From QZLE01 sp033852075 (GTDB taxonomy: Bacteria > Pseudomonadota > Gammaproteobacteria > QZLD01): DNA of 64,000 nucleotides. The translations under genes were made by a program, and so were the position numbers. The stretch is taken from assembly GCA_033852075.1 (NCBI GenBank), contig JAWSVC010000015.1:244579-308578 (forward strand). Direction: 5' to 3'. This document shows, piece by piece, positions 9,558-18,957 of the stretch. A model generated the notes under the pieces. That model did not search any database. It had not been told where the DNA came from and saw nothing but the letters and a program-made list of their open reading frames with translations. Position 1 is the stretch's first letter; the number at the start of each line of letters is the position of its first letter.

Positions 9558-10016
9558 CTATACCTCTTGTATTAGTCTTGCCTTTGAGATCCGCTCAAAG
9601 GGTACTTCAAACGTTTCACCATTTTCTTCAAGAATTATAATTCCAGAACCTTTATTAACTCCTGAAATTATACAGTTAAACTTTCTTCTACCTTGATACA
9701 AGCTATCAAGTTGTATCTTTGCCTTTTGACCTGCAAATTTTTCATAATCTGCAAGTTTAAAAAGAGGACGATTAATACCCAAAGACGAAACTTCTAAATT
9801 ATAGTGACCAGGAATAGGATCTTCCACATCCAAAATGCCACTTATCTGTCTACTCACAGTAGCACAGTCATCAACATTAATTCCGCCATCTTTGTTTATA
9901 TAGATTCGCAGCAAACCATAATTTGGATTTGGCCTATATTCTAAGCCTGCCAGCTCATATCCCAGTCCGGAAACAACTGGCTCAAACATTGCCATTAATT
10001 GATCCTGAATCTGCAA
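9558..10016 (-). CDS. rimP: Ribosome maturation factor RimP
   Basis: RimP assists assembly of the 30S subunit. The protein has 152 residues, normal for the family, with the signature GYELAGLEYRPN near the start, VDDCATVSRQISGILDVEDP in the middle and YNLEVSSLGINRPL, the conserved segment ending the N-terminal domain; the C-terminal SH3-like domain ends in FERISKARLIQEV. It is the first protein gene of the operon and lies 220 bases downstream of the initiator tRNA gene, separated from it by two hairpin-plus-T signals. This is the metY-rimP-nusA-infB arrangement known from enterobacteria. Confidence 0.97.
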   Translation of the reverse strand: MQIQDQLMAMFEPVVSGLGYELAGLEYRPNPNYGLLRIYINKDGGINVDDCATVSRQISGILDVEDPIPGHYNLEVSSLGINRPLFKLADYEKFAGQKAKIQLDSLYQGRRKFNCIISGVNKGSGIIILEENGETFEVPFERISKARLIQEV

Positions 10017-10077
10017 AACCTATCCTCTTAAAACCATCTACTTGTATATCAACAGCCCGTCACTGCAATACACATAC

Positions 10078-10097
10078 AAAAAAAGGGCCTAAAGCCC
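10078..10097 (-). terminator. Intrinsic terminator-like hairpin in the metY-rimP leader
   Basis: On the minus strand a GGGC stem, a five-base loop and GCCC (10085-10097) are followed by seven T (10078-10084). The stem is short, so it may act as a weak terminator or attenuator ahead of rimP rather than a full stop. Confidence 0.55.
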
Positions 10098-10123
10098 ACC
10101 TTTACAAACACTACCTTGCAAAT

Positions 10124-10145
10124 AAAAAAACCTCTTTAAAAGAGG
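10124..10145 (-). terminator. Intrinsic terminator after tRNA-fMet
   Basis: On the minus strand CCTCTTTTAAAGAGG (10131-10145) forms a hairpin followed directly by seven T (10124-10130). It lies about 90 bases downstream of the tRNA 3' end and should end or attenuate transcripts before the rimP operon. Confidence 0.65.
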
Positions 10146-10236
10146 CTCTGTACACGGTTAGCTTTTCTAAGCTTCTTGTTTTTCCTATAAGCTCTTTAAC
10201 AGGCAGTGAGCTTAAAAACAAGCAAGTATAAAACCT

Positions 10237-10313
<77 letters not shown>

Positions 10314-10326
10314 TCAGATGAGCGCT

Positions 10327-10355
10327 ATAATAATAGCTTAGGCTCAATGATGCAA
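10327..10355 (-). promoter_or_regulatory. Sigma-70 promoter of tRNA-fMet
   Basis: On the minus strand TTGCAT (10350-10355) and TATTAT (10327-10332) are spaced by exactly 17 bases and lie just upstream of the tRNA 5' end. The region between the -10 and the start (AGCGCTC) is G+C-rich, as in stringently controlled stable RNA promoters. Seen by eye only. Confidence 0.65.
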
Positions 10356-10765
10356 CAGATACTTTTAAAAAATTTAAGGGGAACCTTATACTGCATTGAT
10401 TTTACAGATTTATTAACTTAAAAGTTTTTTGATAAAAATATAAAGAAAAAAATAAGATGGTTTCGAATGCGCTCAACAGACTTACTTTTGTTTATAAATT
10501 CCCTCTAAAACCATAAAAAATAGGTACTAGTAAGGTATAAAGCTTTCTTATTCTGAAAATATTTTTTCAAGATCAAAGCATAACTGCTTATTTTCATGCC
10601 CCCTGGTCAAGCCAGAGGATGACAATATCTACAGCAGCAAAATTTCTGCAGATATTTTTACAAGATCGAGGCGCGATTTATTAAAAAGATGTTGAGCTTA
10701 CACCCTGTAAGCGACTCATTTTTTAATGAATCGCAACAAAGATATTGGGGAAATAGACCATAAAT
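10356..10765. other. Gene-free interval between nuoN and the tRNA-fMet promoter
   Basis: About 410 bases hold no plausible gene. The part next to nuoN (10594-10740) is filled with nested inverted repeats, listed separately. The rest is plain AT-rich sequence in which I see nothing else. No clear hairpin-plus-T terminator for nuoN was found on the minus strand, so the nested repeats may do that work. Confidence 0.6.
10594..10740. repeat. Nested inverted-repeat element (MITE/REP-like)
   Basis: Three stem-loops follow one another. AATATCTACAG (10624-10634) pairs with CTGCAGATATT (10646-10656) with one mismatch. GCGATTTATTAAAAAGATG (10673-10691) pairs imperfectly with CATTTTTTAATGAATCGC (10717-10734). 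Inside that, GCTTACA (10696-10702) pairs perfectly with TGTAAGC (10706-10712). A short CTGG/CCAG stem (10603-10615) lies at the left. The structure looks like a repeated intergenic element; only one copy lies in this window. Confidence 0.55.
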
Positions 10766-12217
10766 TTAGAATAAGGCCATTTTGCAGAGGGAAATAACCC
10801 CATCCGGGAATATGCCGAAACCCAGGATCACAATCCCATTAACCCCTAGAAGAATCCTAAACTCAAATCTTGAATCTGGAAGAGCTTCTTTATAGGCATT
10901 ATCAAAATACATACATTTTATTATTCTTAGGTAGTAAAAAGCACCAACCACAGCAAACACGACAAACAAGATTGCAAGCCAAATCATATTGGCATCAACT
11001 AGTGATTGAATAATTAAAAACTTTGCATAAAACCCAGCTGTACCTGGCATACCTGCCATAGATAGCATAATCAGTAACATTATAAATGCTACCCAACGAT
11101 TACGGCTCCTCAACCCTTTAAAATCATCTATCTCGCCGGATTCAAATCCACGATCACTCAAAAAGATAACAATACCAAAAGCCCCTGCCGCCATAATCGA
11201 ATATACGATCACATAAAACATTGATGACAGATATCCATTTGTCACATCTGTTTCACCAGTTACAAAACCCATCAAGATAAAACCGATATGAGCTACTGCA
11301 GAATAACCCAGCATACGTTTGATATTATTCTGCGTAATGGCAACAAGATTTCCTACAACAGAAGATAGTATTGCAAGCACAATAAAAATATCAGCCCATT
11401 GGGTATGAATTGCACCAAACCCTTCAACTAATAAACGCATAGCAAGTGCAAATGCTGCTACCTTAGGGGCTGTACCAACATACAAACCTACCACTGTAGC
11501 TGAACCATGATATACATCAGGCACCCACATATGGAATGGTACAGCACCAAACTTAAATGCCACGCCTATAATCATCAGAACCAAACCAAATGGAACTGCA
11601 AGAGGAATTGGCTTTGTTGACAACAAAGCCTCACGAATTTCAAATATATTCAAACTACCCGCAACACCGTAGATAAGCGACATACCAAACAGCAATACTC
11701 CGGAAGCTACAGCCCCCATTATGAAGTATTTAATACCTGATTCTATCGAAGAATGTTTTTCGCGACAGTATACCACCATGGCATACATAGATAAGGAAAG
11801 AAGCTCGATACCAAGATATATAGTAATAAGGCTATGAGCAGCTATTAGGATCATCATACCTAATGTGCCCATTATCGCTAAAATAAAGAACTCTCCTCGC
11901 AAAAGTTCTCTTACTTCGAGATAAGTCCTGGAATAAATAAAAACACCCGCCACAATAAATAATATGGTCGTTTTAAGAACCACACCAAATATATCAACCT
12001 TATAGGTTCCACTTAAAACTACATCATCTACAGCTATTTGAGTAATAACTGTAATAATCATTGCTATTAATAATGCTATAACTGAAAGCCAGTAGCTAAT
12101 TACTTTCTGTTTTCCTTTTAAAAACAGATCTATCAATAAAATAATTGCTGCCGATGCTAGCAGAGATATCTCTGGGGCCAAGGTCATAAAAACAGGAATT
12201 TCTCTTTCCATTTGCAT
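10766..12217 (-). CDS. nuoN: NADH-quinone oxidoreductase subunit N
   Basis: NuoN is one of three antiporter-like proton-pumping subunits of respiratory complex I in the inner membrane. The product of 483 residues has about 14 membrane segments and the Proton_antipo_M core, with FHMWVPDVYHGSATVV and VGTAPKVAAFALAMRLL, the latter holding the conserved lysine of the channel. The start at 12217 has AGGAT just upstream; an ATG two codons further in is possible. It is the last gene of the nuoI-nuoN run and begins 21 bases after nuoM. Length and motifs are normal. Confidence 0.97.
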   Translation of the reverse strand: MQMEREIPVFMTLAPEISLLASAAIILLIDLFLKGKQKVISYWLSVIALLIAMIITVITQIAVDDVVLSGTYKVDIFGVVLKTTILFIVAGVFIYSRTYLEVRELLRGEFFILAIMGTLGMMILIAAHSLITIYLGIELLSLSMYAMVVYCREKHSSIESGIKYFIMGAVASGVLLFGMSLIYGVAGSLNIFEIREALLSTKPIPLAVPFGLVLMIIGVAFKFGAVPFHMWVPDVYHGSATVVGLYVGTAPKVAAFALAMRLLVEGFGAIHTQWADIFIVLAILSSVVGNLVAITQNNIKRMLGYSAVAHIGFILMGFVTGETDVTNGYLSSMFYVIVYSIMAAGAFGIVIFLSDRGFESGEIDDFKGLRSRNRWVAFIMLLIMLSMAGMPGTAGFYAKFLIIQSLVDANMIWLAILFVVFAVVGAFYYLRIIKCMYFDNAYKEALPDSRFEFRILLGVNGIVILGFGIFPDGVISLCKMALF

Positions 12218-12238
12218 TTATCCTGAGTGTTGTTAGAG

Positions 12239-13729
12239 CTATATAGCAAGCTTTATTATTCTTTCCACAACAGGCTGAAATACATCAATAATTATTGATG
12301 GACTCAACCCTAGCAGCAACACTAGTGCTGCTAACAATCCGTATACATATTTATCGATAACACCAATATCTTTAACCATTGCGACTGCTTTACCAGTATC
12401 GCAACCAAAGACTACGCGTTTTATCATAAATAGAGTATAGGACGCTCCAAGCACCATTGTAAGGGCTGAGACTAATGCAATTAAAAAATTTGCTCGAAAT
12501 GAGGCTATGATCACCAAAAATTCGCCTACAAAACCAGAAGTTCCGGGTAATGCCACGTTAGCAAATGCAAAAAATACAAAAAAAGTTGAAAAAACTGGAG
12601 CTTTACGAGCAATTCCACCAAAATCTTTAATTTTCTTAGTGCCTGTAAGCTTATACAGATACCCTACCGCCAAGAAGAGTGCTGCTGATATAAGTCCGTG
12701 GGATACCATCTGGAATACTGCACCATTAACACCCATAGCAGCAGTTGCTGCATCAAACGGTTTAAATAAGAAAATAACAAACAAGCCAAGAGTTACAAAC
12801 CCCATATGCGCTATAGATGAATAAGCAATAAGGCTTTTCATATCATTTTGACTTAAAGCAACAAAACTAATGTAAACAATAGCTATCAAAGAAAGAACTA
12901 TAATAAAAAGCGCAAAACCTTCAGATAATCCGGCAAATAAAGGTAGATTAAACCTAAGCAAACCATAACCACCAAGCTTTAGCATAACTGCAGCAAGGAT
13001 TACCGAACCGCCAGTTGGAGCTTGTACGTGCGCATCCGGCAACCAAGTGTGTACCGGCCACATTGGGATCTTGATGGCAAATGCTATCAGGAAAAACAGA
13101 AATAACATTTGCTGATAAAACTGAGGAATCCCTTTAACCGTTAAATCTGCAATTGCAAATGTATCTGAATTACTACCCAGATAGATAAGTGCAATTAACA
13201 TCAGTACAGAACCAAGAAAGGTATACAAGAAAAACTTAATCGCTGCGTATTTTCTGTTCTCACCCCCCCAGATACCAATCAAAAGCAGCAATGGCACCAG
13301 AGACAACTCCCAGAACAGATAAAACAGTATTGAGTCCTGAGCAGAAAACACTCCGATCAAAACCCCTTCCAACATCAAAAACAGGCCAAGATAAAGGTTG
13401 TAGTTTTCGGTTGTACGATCCGCAGTTAACAGAATCACGATAGTAGTTATGGTTGAAAGCAATATCAATGGTACTGAAATCCCATCAACCCCAAGAAAAT
13501 ATTCGATATTAAGCTTTGAGATCCAACTGAAACGCTCAATAAACTGCAATGATGCAGAGCCAGTATCAAATTGACACCATAGATATACCGAAAGCACTAA
13601 AGTAAGAACGCCACCAGCAAGTGCAATGGAAAATAATGCCTTCTTACGCCCTTCAGACATTAAGCACAAAATTACACCAGTTACTACAGGCAAAAAAATC
13701 AATATAGATAACAATGGAAATTGACTCAT
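12239..13729 (-). CDS. nuoM: NADH-quinone oxidoreductase subunit M
   Basis: NuoM is the second antiporter-like proton-pumping subunit of complex I. The protein has 496 residues and about 14 membrane helices. Diagnostic stretches are LFYLFWELSLVPLLLLIG with the key Glu of helix 5, VHTWLPDAHVQAPTGGSV, and ILAAVMLKLGGYGLLRF with the channel lysine. The gene overlaps the end of nuoL by four bases, typical of translational coupling, and is followed by nuoN after 21 bases. Confidence 0.98.
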   Translation of the reverse strand: MSQFPLLSILIFLPVVTGVILCLMSEGRKKALFSIALAGGVLTLVLSVYLWCQFDTGSASLQFIERFSWISKLNIEYFLGVDGISVPLILLSTITTIVILLTADRTTENYNLYLGLFLMLEGVLIGVFSAQDSILFYLFWELSLVPLLLLIGIWGGENRKYAAIKFFLYTFLGSVLMLIALIYLGSNSDTFAIADLTVKGIPQFYQQMLFLFFLIAFAIKIPMWPVHTWLPDAHVQAPTGGSVILAAVMLKLGGYGLLRFNLPLFAGLSEGFALFIIVLSLIAIVYISFVALSQNDMKSLIAYSSIAHMGFVTLGLFVIFLFKPFDAATAAMGVNGAVFQMVSHGLISAALFLAVGYLYKLTGTKKIKDFGGIARKAPVFSTFFVFFAFANVALPGTSGFVGEFLVIIASFRANFLIALVSALTMVLGASYTLFMIKRVVFGCDTGKAVAMVKDIGVIDKYVYGLLAALVLLLGLSPSIIIDVFQPVVERIIKLAI

Positions 13730-15672
13730 AAAGTTACCCCACTACGAATAGCCAGCCATCCAAAGATAACTACAAAAATAAACATAGCCAACAAATAGTG
13801 GTAAACATAACCTGTCTGCGTTTTCTTCAACAACCTTGAAGACTTCTCAATTACAAATGCAGTACCGTTAACCAAAACGGTATCAATAAAGGCATTATCA
13901 AAGGCCTTGTGAGCTATTAAGGCAATTACCTGAACTGGCTGTACAACAAAAACAGCATATATTTCATTTAGATAGTAACCATTACTCAAGATACCTTTAA
14001 CTGACTTAGACTTATGTTCAGCAAATTCACCAGATCTTGTAATAAACCAAGCTATTCCGCAACCAACCAAAATTAATATAAGTGCTATTGGGTGATGAAC
14101 CACAGCAAGCAACATATCCCCCCACCCGGAGAATTCAGATATGCTAACCGCAAGCGGGTTATCTGGCTGAGCCAGAGCAGCAACCCCCAAAGCATTATTT
14201 AAAATAAGGTGATTAAACATTAATGCGCCAACTAAAAATGACGGAATCGCCAACAGTATCAATGGAATTGTAACCACTTTAGCTGGTTCGTGTATGTGAT
14301 CATAAGCCTCTGCCGACATTCTTGGCTTGCCAAAAAATACGATAAAGATAAAACGGAATGAATAGATAGATGTAAGCAATACCCCAAACATAGCCAGGAT
14401 ATAAAATACCTCTCCCATTCCCGAATGCTGCACAGCTTCGATTATCAACTCCTTCGAGAAGAAACCTGAAGTACCTGGAAAACCAACCAGAGCCAATGCC
14501 GCAAAGACAGCACACACGAAAGATATCGGCATCTTTTTACGCAGCCCACCCATTTTACGAACATCCTGTTTATGATGCAGGGCCAGAATAACAGAACCAG
14601 CAACTAAGAACATAAGCGCTTTAAAAAAAGCATGGGTTGCTAGATGAAAGATACTGGCACTATACGCAGATGCTCCAAGTCCAATCACCATATATCCAAG
14701 CTGAGAAATGGTTGAATAGGCAACAATGCGTTTAATGTCATATTGAAAGATTGCAACAAAACCCATTGAAATAGCAGTAATTGTTCCGATGGTAAGCATA
14801 AACATTCTGGCAAATTCAGCCTGTTCATAAACAGGTGCCAGACGCGCAACCATAAACACCCCTGCAGTAACCATGGTCGCAGCATGAATCAAAGCTGAGA
14901 TTGGAGTCGGGCCTTCCATTGAATCAGGAAGCCAAACATGCAGAGGAAACTGGGCTGATTTACCCATCGCTCCAATAAATAACAATATTGCAATAACTTC
15001 ATAAGGCGAAATCATGAATCCAAGAAAATTAATATCATTTTGGGCGCCGTCACCTGCTATCTGGGAGAAGATATCTGCAAATTCAAAAGTATTAAATGTA
15101 TAAAATATAGCCGCTACACCAAGAACAAGTCCCATATCACCAACGCGATTTACCAAAAACGCCTTAAGACTAGCTGCTGTTGCCGAAGGTTTGCTATACC
15201 AAAATCCAATCAATAAGTAAGAAGAGAGACCTACAGCCTCCCAACCGATGAATAACTGTAAAAAGTTATTAGCTGCAACCAAAGTCAACATAGAAAAGGT
15301 AAAGAATGCTATATAAGTGAAGAAGCGATTATAACCTTCATCCTCTTCCATATAGCCAATACTAAAGATATGAACACAGAAAGATACCGCTGATACAACA
15401 ACCATCATCAAAGTTGTAAGCGGAGCTACGTGCACACCAATGGTTATCTTAATAGCATCACTAATGGCCAACCATTTAAACATCTGCACATAGTACGGTG
15501 CCTGTTGCAATATATAAACCTTATAAAGCAATACACTCGATACCACTAAAGCAACAAATACAGATGCACTGGTAACGGAATGGGTAAACTTTCTTCCTAA
15601 TCTATTACCCCAAAGCGCAGTAATAGCTGCGGCAAATAAAGGAGCAAGAATGACTAAATAAGCTAAATCCAT
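13726..15672 (-). CDS. nuoL: NADH-quinone oxidoreductase subunit L
   Basis: NuoL is the distal antiporter-like subunit of complex I and carries the long lateral helix that ties the membrane arm together. The protein has 648 residues. It contains FIGWEAVGLSSYLLIGFW, HVWLPDSMEGPTPISALIHA and TMVTAGVFMVARL, the expected proton-channel motifs, and a long C-terminal extension (about 480-648) containing the lateral helix and final anchor. It begins 15 bases after nuoK ends and overlaps nuoM by four bases. Confidence 0.98.
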   Translation of the reverse strand: MDLAYLVILAPLFAAAITALWGNRLGRKFTHSVTSASVFVALVVSSVLLYKVYILQQAPYYVQMFKWLAISDAIKITIGVHVAPLTTLMMVVVSAVSFCVHIFSIGYMEEDEGYNRFFTYIAFFTFSMLTLVAANNFLQLFIGWEAVGLSSYLLIGFWYSKPSATAASLKAFLVNRVGDMGLVLGVAAIFYTFNTFEFADIFSQIAGDGAQNDINFLGFMISPYEVIAILLFIGAMGKSAQFPLHVWLPDSMEGPTPISALIHAATMVTAGVFMVARLAPVYEQAEFARMFMLTIGTITAISMGFVAIFQYDIKRIVAYSTISQLGYMVIGLGASAYSASIFHLATHAFFKALMFLVAGSVILALHHKQDVRKMGGLRKKMPISFVCAVFAALALVGFPGTSGFFSKELIIEAVQHSGMGEVFYILAMFGVLLTSIYSFRFIFIVFFGKPRMSAEAYDHIHEPAKVVTIPLILLAIPSFLVGALMFNHLILNNALGVAALAQPDNPLAVSISEFSGWGDMLLAVVHHPIALILILVGCGIAWFITRSGEFAEHKSKSVKGILSNGYYLNEIYAVFVVQPVQVIALIAHKAFDNAFIDTVLVNGTAFVIEKSSRLLKKTQTGYVYHYLLAMFIFVVIFGWLAIRSGVTL

Positions 15673-15687
15673 ATTTATTTTCCGTTC

Positions 15688-15993
15688 CTATTCCCTTAGT
15701 TCCGTAAGTTTATCCAGATCTACTGTCTTATATTCACGGTAAAGGGTGATAATCATCGCCAAACCAACAGCTGACTCAGCCGCGGCAATGGTAAGAATAA
15801 AAAATACAAAAATCTGACCAGATATATCAGCTAAAGAATTAGAGAACGCTACAAAATTGATATTTACCGCAAGCAATATCAATTCAACACACATAAGCAA
15901 ACGTACAAGATTACGACGATGCAGGATAACCCCGGCAATACCGAAAGCAAATAATATCGAGCTAAGAGCTAATACATCTTTTAGTTCTATCAT
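15688..15993 (-). CDS. nuoK: NADH-quinone oxidoreductase subunit K
   Basis: NuoK is a small membrane subunit of complex I that forms part of the proton path between the quinone site and the antiporter-like subunits. The 101-residue protein has three hydrophobic helices and the conserved glutamates in LLMCVELILLAVNINFVAFS and AAAESAVGLAMIITLYR. It overlaps nuoJ by four bases. Length and motifs are normal. Confidence 0.97.
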   Translation of the reverse strand: MIELKDVLALSSILFAFGIAGVILHRRNLVRLLMCVELILLAVNINFVAFSNSLADISGQIFVFFILTIAAAESAVGLAMIITLYREYKTVDLDKLTELRE

Positions 15994-16574
15994 TGATCAG
16001 CCTCTGTTTCACTACTATTCATTGCAACCATGCGCAAACGGTTAGCTTTATTGGCAAGTTCAGAGTCAAAATCAGGTTCTGGTCTCTTAGCTGGTTTAAT
16101 GTCCGGCAATGTAATTGCCGCAATAATAGCAACCAAAAGTATTACAGCCGCCACTTCGGTAGCTAGCACATAATCAGTAAATAATGCAGTCCCAATAGAC
16201 TTAATATCAAATGAACCGCCACCATCTACGACTTTAAAACTGGTCTTTGATGTAACTAGAATCAACTCGAACAAAAAGGCAATGGTTGGTATCGATAAAA
16301 TAACAATAAAAAATTTAGATATATTGTTCTGCACTGTATCAGCGTCGGTCATCATAACTACAAATAAGAACAGGACCATGACCGCACCAACATATACAAC
16401 AATAAGAATCATGGCTAAAAACTCAGCATTGAGTAAAATCCAAAGGGTCGCAGCTGAAAAAAAAGCTAAAACCATTCCTATAATTGCGTATACAGATTTT
16501 CTGGCAAATATAGTGGTTAAAGCTGAGCCGATTGTAACTGCACTAATAACATAGAAAATAATATTCTCAATCAT
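15990..16574 (-). CDS. nuoJ: NADH-quinone oxidoreductase subunit J
   Basis: NuoJ is a five-helix membrane subunit of complex I next to NuoK. The 194-residue product has the family core NAEFLAMILIVVYVGAVMVLF-type sequence in its third helix, where conformational coupling takes place, followed by VVMMTDAD. The C-terminal tail (PDFDSELANKANRLRMV) is hydrophilic. It overlaps nuoI by eight bases and nuoK by four, so the three genes are translationally coupled. Confidence 0.97.
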   Translation of the reverse strand: MIENIIFYVISAVTIGSALTTIFARKSVYAIIGMVLAFFSAATLWILLNAEFLAMILIVVYVGAVMVLFLFVVMMTDADTVQNNISKFFIVILSIPTIAFLFELILVTSKTSFKVVDGGGSFDIKSIGTALFTDYVLATEVAAVILLVAIIAAITLPDIKPAKRPEPDFDSELANKANRLRMVAMNSSETEADQ

Positions 16575-17013
16575 TTTTCTTCCCTACTTTCTTGCCATTA
16601 GCCAGCATCTCTTCTTTAGTCATGTATCTACGATCATCGCTGAAAATATCGTATTCATGCTCAGTCGTTTGCACGATCGCCTTTTCAGGACACGCGCTGA
16701 CACATTCCCCACAGTAGATACATAAAAACTGATCTATCTCGTATTTTTCAGCATATCTAACGCCATCCTTTTCACCTATTTTGATTGTAATGGCTTTAGC
16801 TGGACATGACGCCTCACATAATTTACAAGCAACACACCGCTCTCTTCCGTCAGCATACATATCATGTGCATGCCTACCCTTGAAGATATTCGATATCGGT
16901 GTTTTTTCATCAGGATATTGAACTGTAATCTTGGGAAGAAACATGTAGCGTAAAGTAACCCACATACCCTGCAATAGTTCAATTAGTAATAATCGCTTTA
17001 AAAGCCTGCTCAT
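16567..17013 (-). CDS. nuoI: NADH-quinone oxidoreductase subunit I (two 4Fe-4S clusters)
   Basis: NuoI carries clusters N6a and N6b that pass electrons towards the quinone in complex I. The 148-residue protein has an amphipathic N-terminal helix, the KITVQYPDEKTPIS motif, and two ferredoxin cluster motifs, CVACKLCEASCP and CIYCGECVSACP, with all eight cysteines. It is slightly shorter than many homologues (about 160-180 residues), the loss being at the C-terminus. It is the first gene of this nuo run: upstream (17014-17280) lie 267 bases without nuoH, so nuoA-H must be elsewhere or lost. A promoter of its own would be needed in this interval. Confidence 0.97.
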   Translation of the reverse strand: MSRLLKRLLLIELLQGMWVTLRYMFLPKITVQYPDEKTPISNIFKGRHAHDMYADGRERCVACKLCEASCPAKAITIKIGEKDGVRYAEKYEIDQFLCIYCGECVSACPEKAIVQTTEHEYDIFSDDRRYMTKEEMLANGKKVGKKND

Positions 17014-17280
17014 ATATCCAGAATTTTCAATAATTACTTATAAAATTTCATGCTAAATTAAAAATCAAGCATACGCGAGGCGCACATAATCTCATAAATC
17101 ATGGATTAAATACACCGGTTATTTATTTTGGATTAGAGTAAAATTATTAGACACTCCAATATAATAGGAAATCGCTCTCGATTTTATAATGAGCAACTTA
17201 ACCAAAATGGCAAAGACGGCAACAGTAAGTTATATTTAAATAAACTCATCAATAAATTAGTTCAATCAAGAGAATTTGCT

Positions 17281-17838
17281 GTGAATAACATACATACACT
17301 TTTAAAAACCACATTAGTATTATCACTTTTATCAATATTACCGCTATTAACTAGCTGCTCAACTCTTTCTAAAGGTGAATGCATGGAGGCTGATTGGTAT
17401 GAAATTGGGGCAAAGGACGGAGCTAATGGAAGACCAAGTTCCCGCCTGGATGACCATAGAGAATCATGTAAAAAACATGGGATATTTCCTGACAAAGAAC
17501 AATATTATATGGGCAGAGAAGAAGGGATTAAGATTTACTGCACTGCGTATAACGGATTCAACCAAGGTTACAATGGGAAATACTACAGTGGTGCCTGCCC
17601 TATCGATTTAGAACCTGCTTTTCTAACTGCTTATAAACATGGGCGCGAGATATATGATGTTAAACAAAAAATATCTAATAACGACCATAAAATTAAAAAA
17701 CTTGAAAAAGAACTAACCGACAAGAAAATCACACAAGAAAAACGCAAGGAAATCAGAGAAGAGATACGTCATCTTGACCAAAAAAATGCGCATCTTAGAA
17801 ACGAATTAAGATTACTGGAAAACCAGTATAGGTATTGA
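17281..17838 (+). CDS. DUF2799 lipoprotein
   Basis: The 185-residue product starts at GTG 17281. Residues 1-25 form a lipoprotein signal with lipobox LLTSC, so it should be anchored in the outer or inner membrane. The middle contains the DUF2799 pattern ADWYEIGAKDGANGRPSSRL, followed by YYMGREEGIKIYC and NGFNQGYNGKYYSGACP. The last 65 residues form a strongly charged coiled coil (KIKKLEKELTDKKITQEKRK). No activity is known for the family; its repeated YxxGxxDG-type segments recall small ligand- or cell-wall-associated lipoproteins. It is divergent from nuoI and convergent with the YaeQ gene, whose stop is only three bases away. Confidence 0.85.
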   Translation: MNNIHTLLKTTLVLSLLSILPLLTSCSTLSKGECMEADWYEIGAKDGANGRPSSRLDDHRESCKKHGIFPDKEQYYMGREEGIKIYCTAYNGFNQGYNGKYYSGACPIDLEPAFLTAYKHGREIYDVKQKISNNDHKIKKLEKELTDKKITQEKRKEIREEIRHLDQKNAHLRNELRLLENQYRY

Positions 17839-17841
17839 TTT

Positions 17842-18378
17842 CTAATAAACTTGTTGAAAATTCAGCGTATAACTTTCATCGCCATTAACTATTATTGTCG
17901 CATCTTCATCTTGAAATATAATGGTCCAATGATTATTTTTTAACGTTATTCTTGTGATATTTCCGATAATTTCTTCGTTTAGAGAGATTATTTTTAAATT
18001 ATTTTGATTTGTCTTACTGATGTTTTTTTGGCATTTATAACGATTAAATGCCTTGCCATATAAAAAAAGAATCACTTGTTTGCTATCACGGCAAATCTTC
18101 CGTAGACGTTCATTAGTTGGTAATCCAATCTCTATCCATGAATCTACTTTTCCATCATCAGCCTTATTCCATAAATCAGGTTCATCGGCAACACAAACGC
18201 CTTTTGTAAACTCAACATTACAATAATTATAAACGGCATATAAAATTGATCTAACCACCATCCTTTCAAGAGTCTCAGATGGATGTAAAACAGACTTATA
18301 GGTAATTAACCCATAGTTATTATTAGTTATATCTGACAAATCTACCCTGAAGCTATACAGCTGTGATCCTTGAGACAT
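17842..18378 (-). CDS. YaeQ family protein
   Basis: The 178-residue product matches the YaeQ family along its length: HPSETLERMVVRSILYAVYN, FTKGVCVADEPDLW, and WIEIGLPTNERLRKICRDS. These correspond to the PD-(D/E)XK nuclease-like core (Glu in PSET, the Asp-Glu of the ADEP block, WIEIG). Enterobacterial YaeQ was once thought to act on transcription elongation, but its true role is unsettled; the fold suggests a nuclease ancestor. Compared with E. coli YaeQ the C-terminal half is more divergent. The gene ends three bases from the DUF2799 gene in a tail-to-tail arrangement. Confidence 0.88.
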   Translation of the reverse strand: MSQGSQLYSFRVDLSDITNNNYGLITYKSVLHPSETLERMVVRSILYAVYNYCNVEFTKGVCVADEPDLWNKADDGKVDSWIEIGLPTNERLRKICRDSKQVILFLYGKAFNRYKCQKNISKTNQNNLKIISLNEEIIGNITRITLKNNHWTIIFQDEDATIIVNGDESYTLNFQQVY

Positions 18379-18534
18379 TAATCAAAACCTATACATATTT
18401 ATAAACATCAAAGCAGAATATAATATTAGTATGAAAAGTATGCATCTTTTTTATTCTATTTTTACCCTGTCTTTACCCAGACTAATATTTCCATTATATT
18501 ATTACATCAAAAATAACTATATTTCAGTATTTAG

Positions 18535-18957
18535 ATGCATAAGTGGGCAATTAGAACATTAGTAAGTGTATGGCTTTTTTCCCTAGCCAGTTTGGTTTAT
18601 TCCATAGAAATTGTATCTAATAAATCGTTGCAAACAAAAGATATAAGCATCAATATTGCAAGAGCTATTTTTTCTGGAAGAATGAAATATTGGCCTGATG
18701 GTACCCCTGTTCGAGTAGTAATGTACAAAGCTGATACAAATCAACATAGGCAGTTTTGCAGCGAAATATTAGATGTTTACCCCAGGCAGTTACAACGTTC
18801 TTGGGATATGATCATTTTTTCTGGTGTTGGCGAGGGGCCAATGATTGTTAAGGATGAAGTTGAACTAATTAATAAGATTAATTCAATACCTGGAGCAATT
18901 GGATATGCAGATAAAATAACAACAGATATGGAGGTACAAATTGTTAAAATTAAGTAG
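18535..18957 (+). CDS. Secreted mini phosphate-binding (PstS-like) domain protein
   Basis: The 140-residue product has a signal peptide (cleavage near residue 24) and then only one lobe of a type 2 periplasmic binding fold of the PstS/PBP-like class. Recognisable pieces are IARAIFSGRMKYWPDGTPV, a basic VVMYKADTNQHRQFC segment and SIPGAIGYAD near the end, which in PstS proteins lines the phosphate pocket. Its stop overlaps the next gene, a porin-like barrel, by 17 bases. A paralogous pair with the same overlap lies at 47868-49491. The protein may capture or sense an anion beneath the barrel, but that is inference. At half the length of real PstS, and without pstCAB nearby, it is not a classical ABC transporter component. 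Confidence 0.78.
   Translation: MHKWAIRTLVSVWLFSLASLVYSIEIVSNKSLQTKDISINIARAIFSGRMKYWPDGTPVRVVMYKADTNQHRQFCSEILDVYPRQLQRSWDMIIFSGVGEGPMIVKDEVELINKINSIPGAIGYADKITTDMEVQIVKIK

Noticed and set aside
18535..18957. Classical phosphate ABC transporter binding protein (pstS)
   Set aside because: Half the usual length, only one lobe, and no pstCAB or phoU gene near it.
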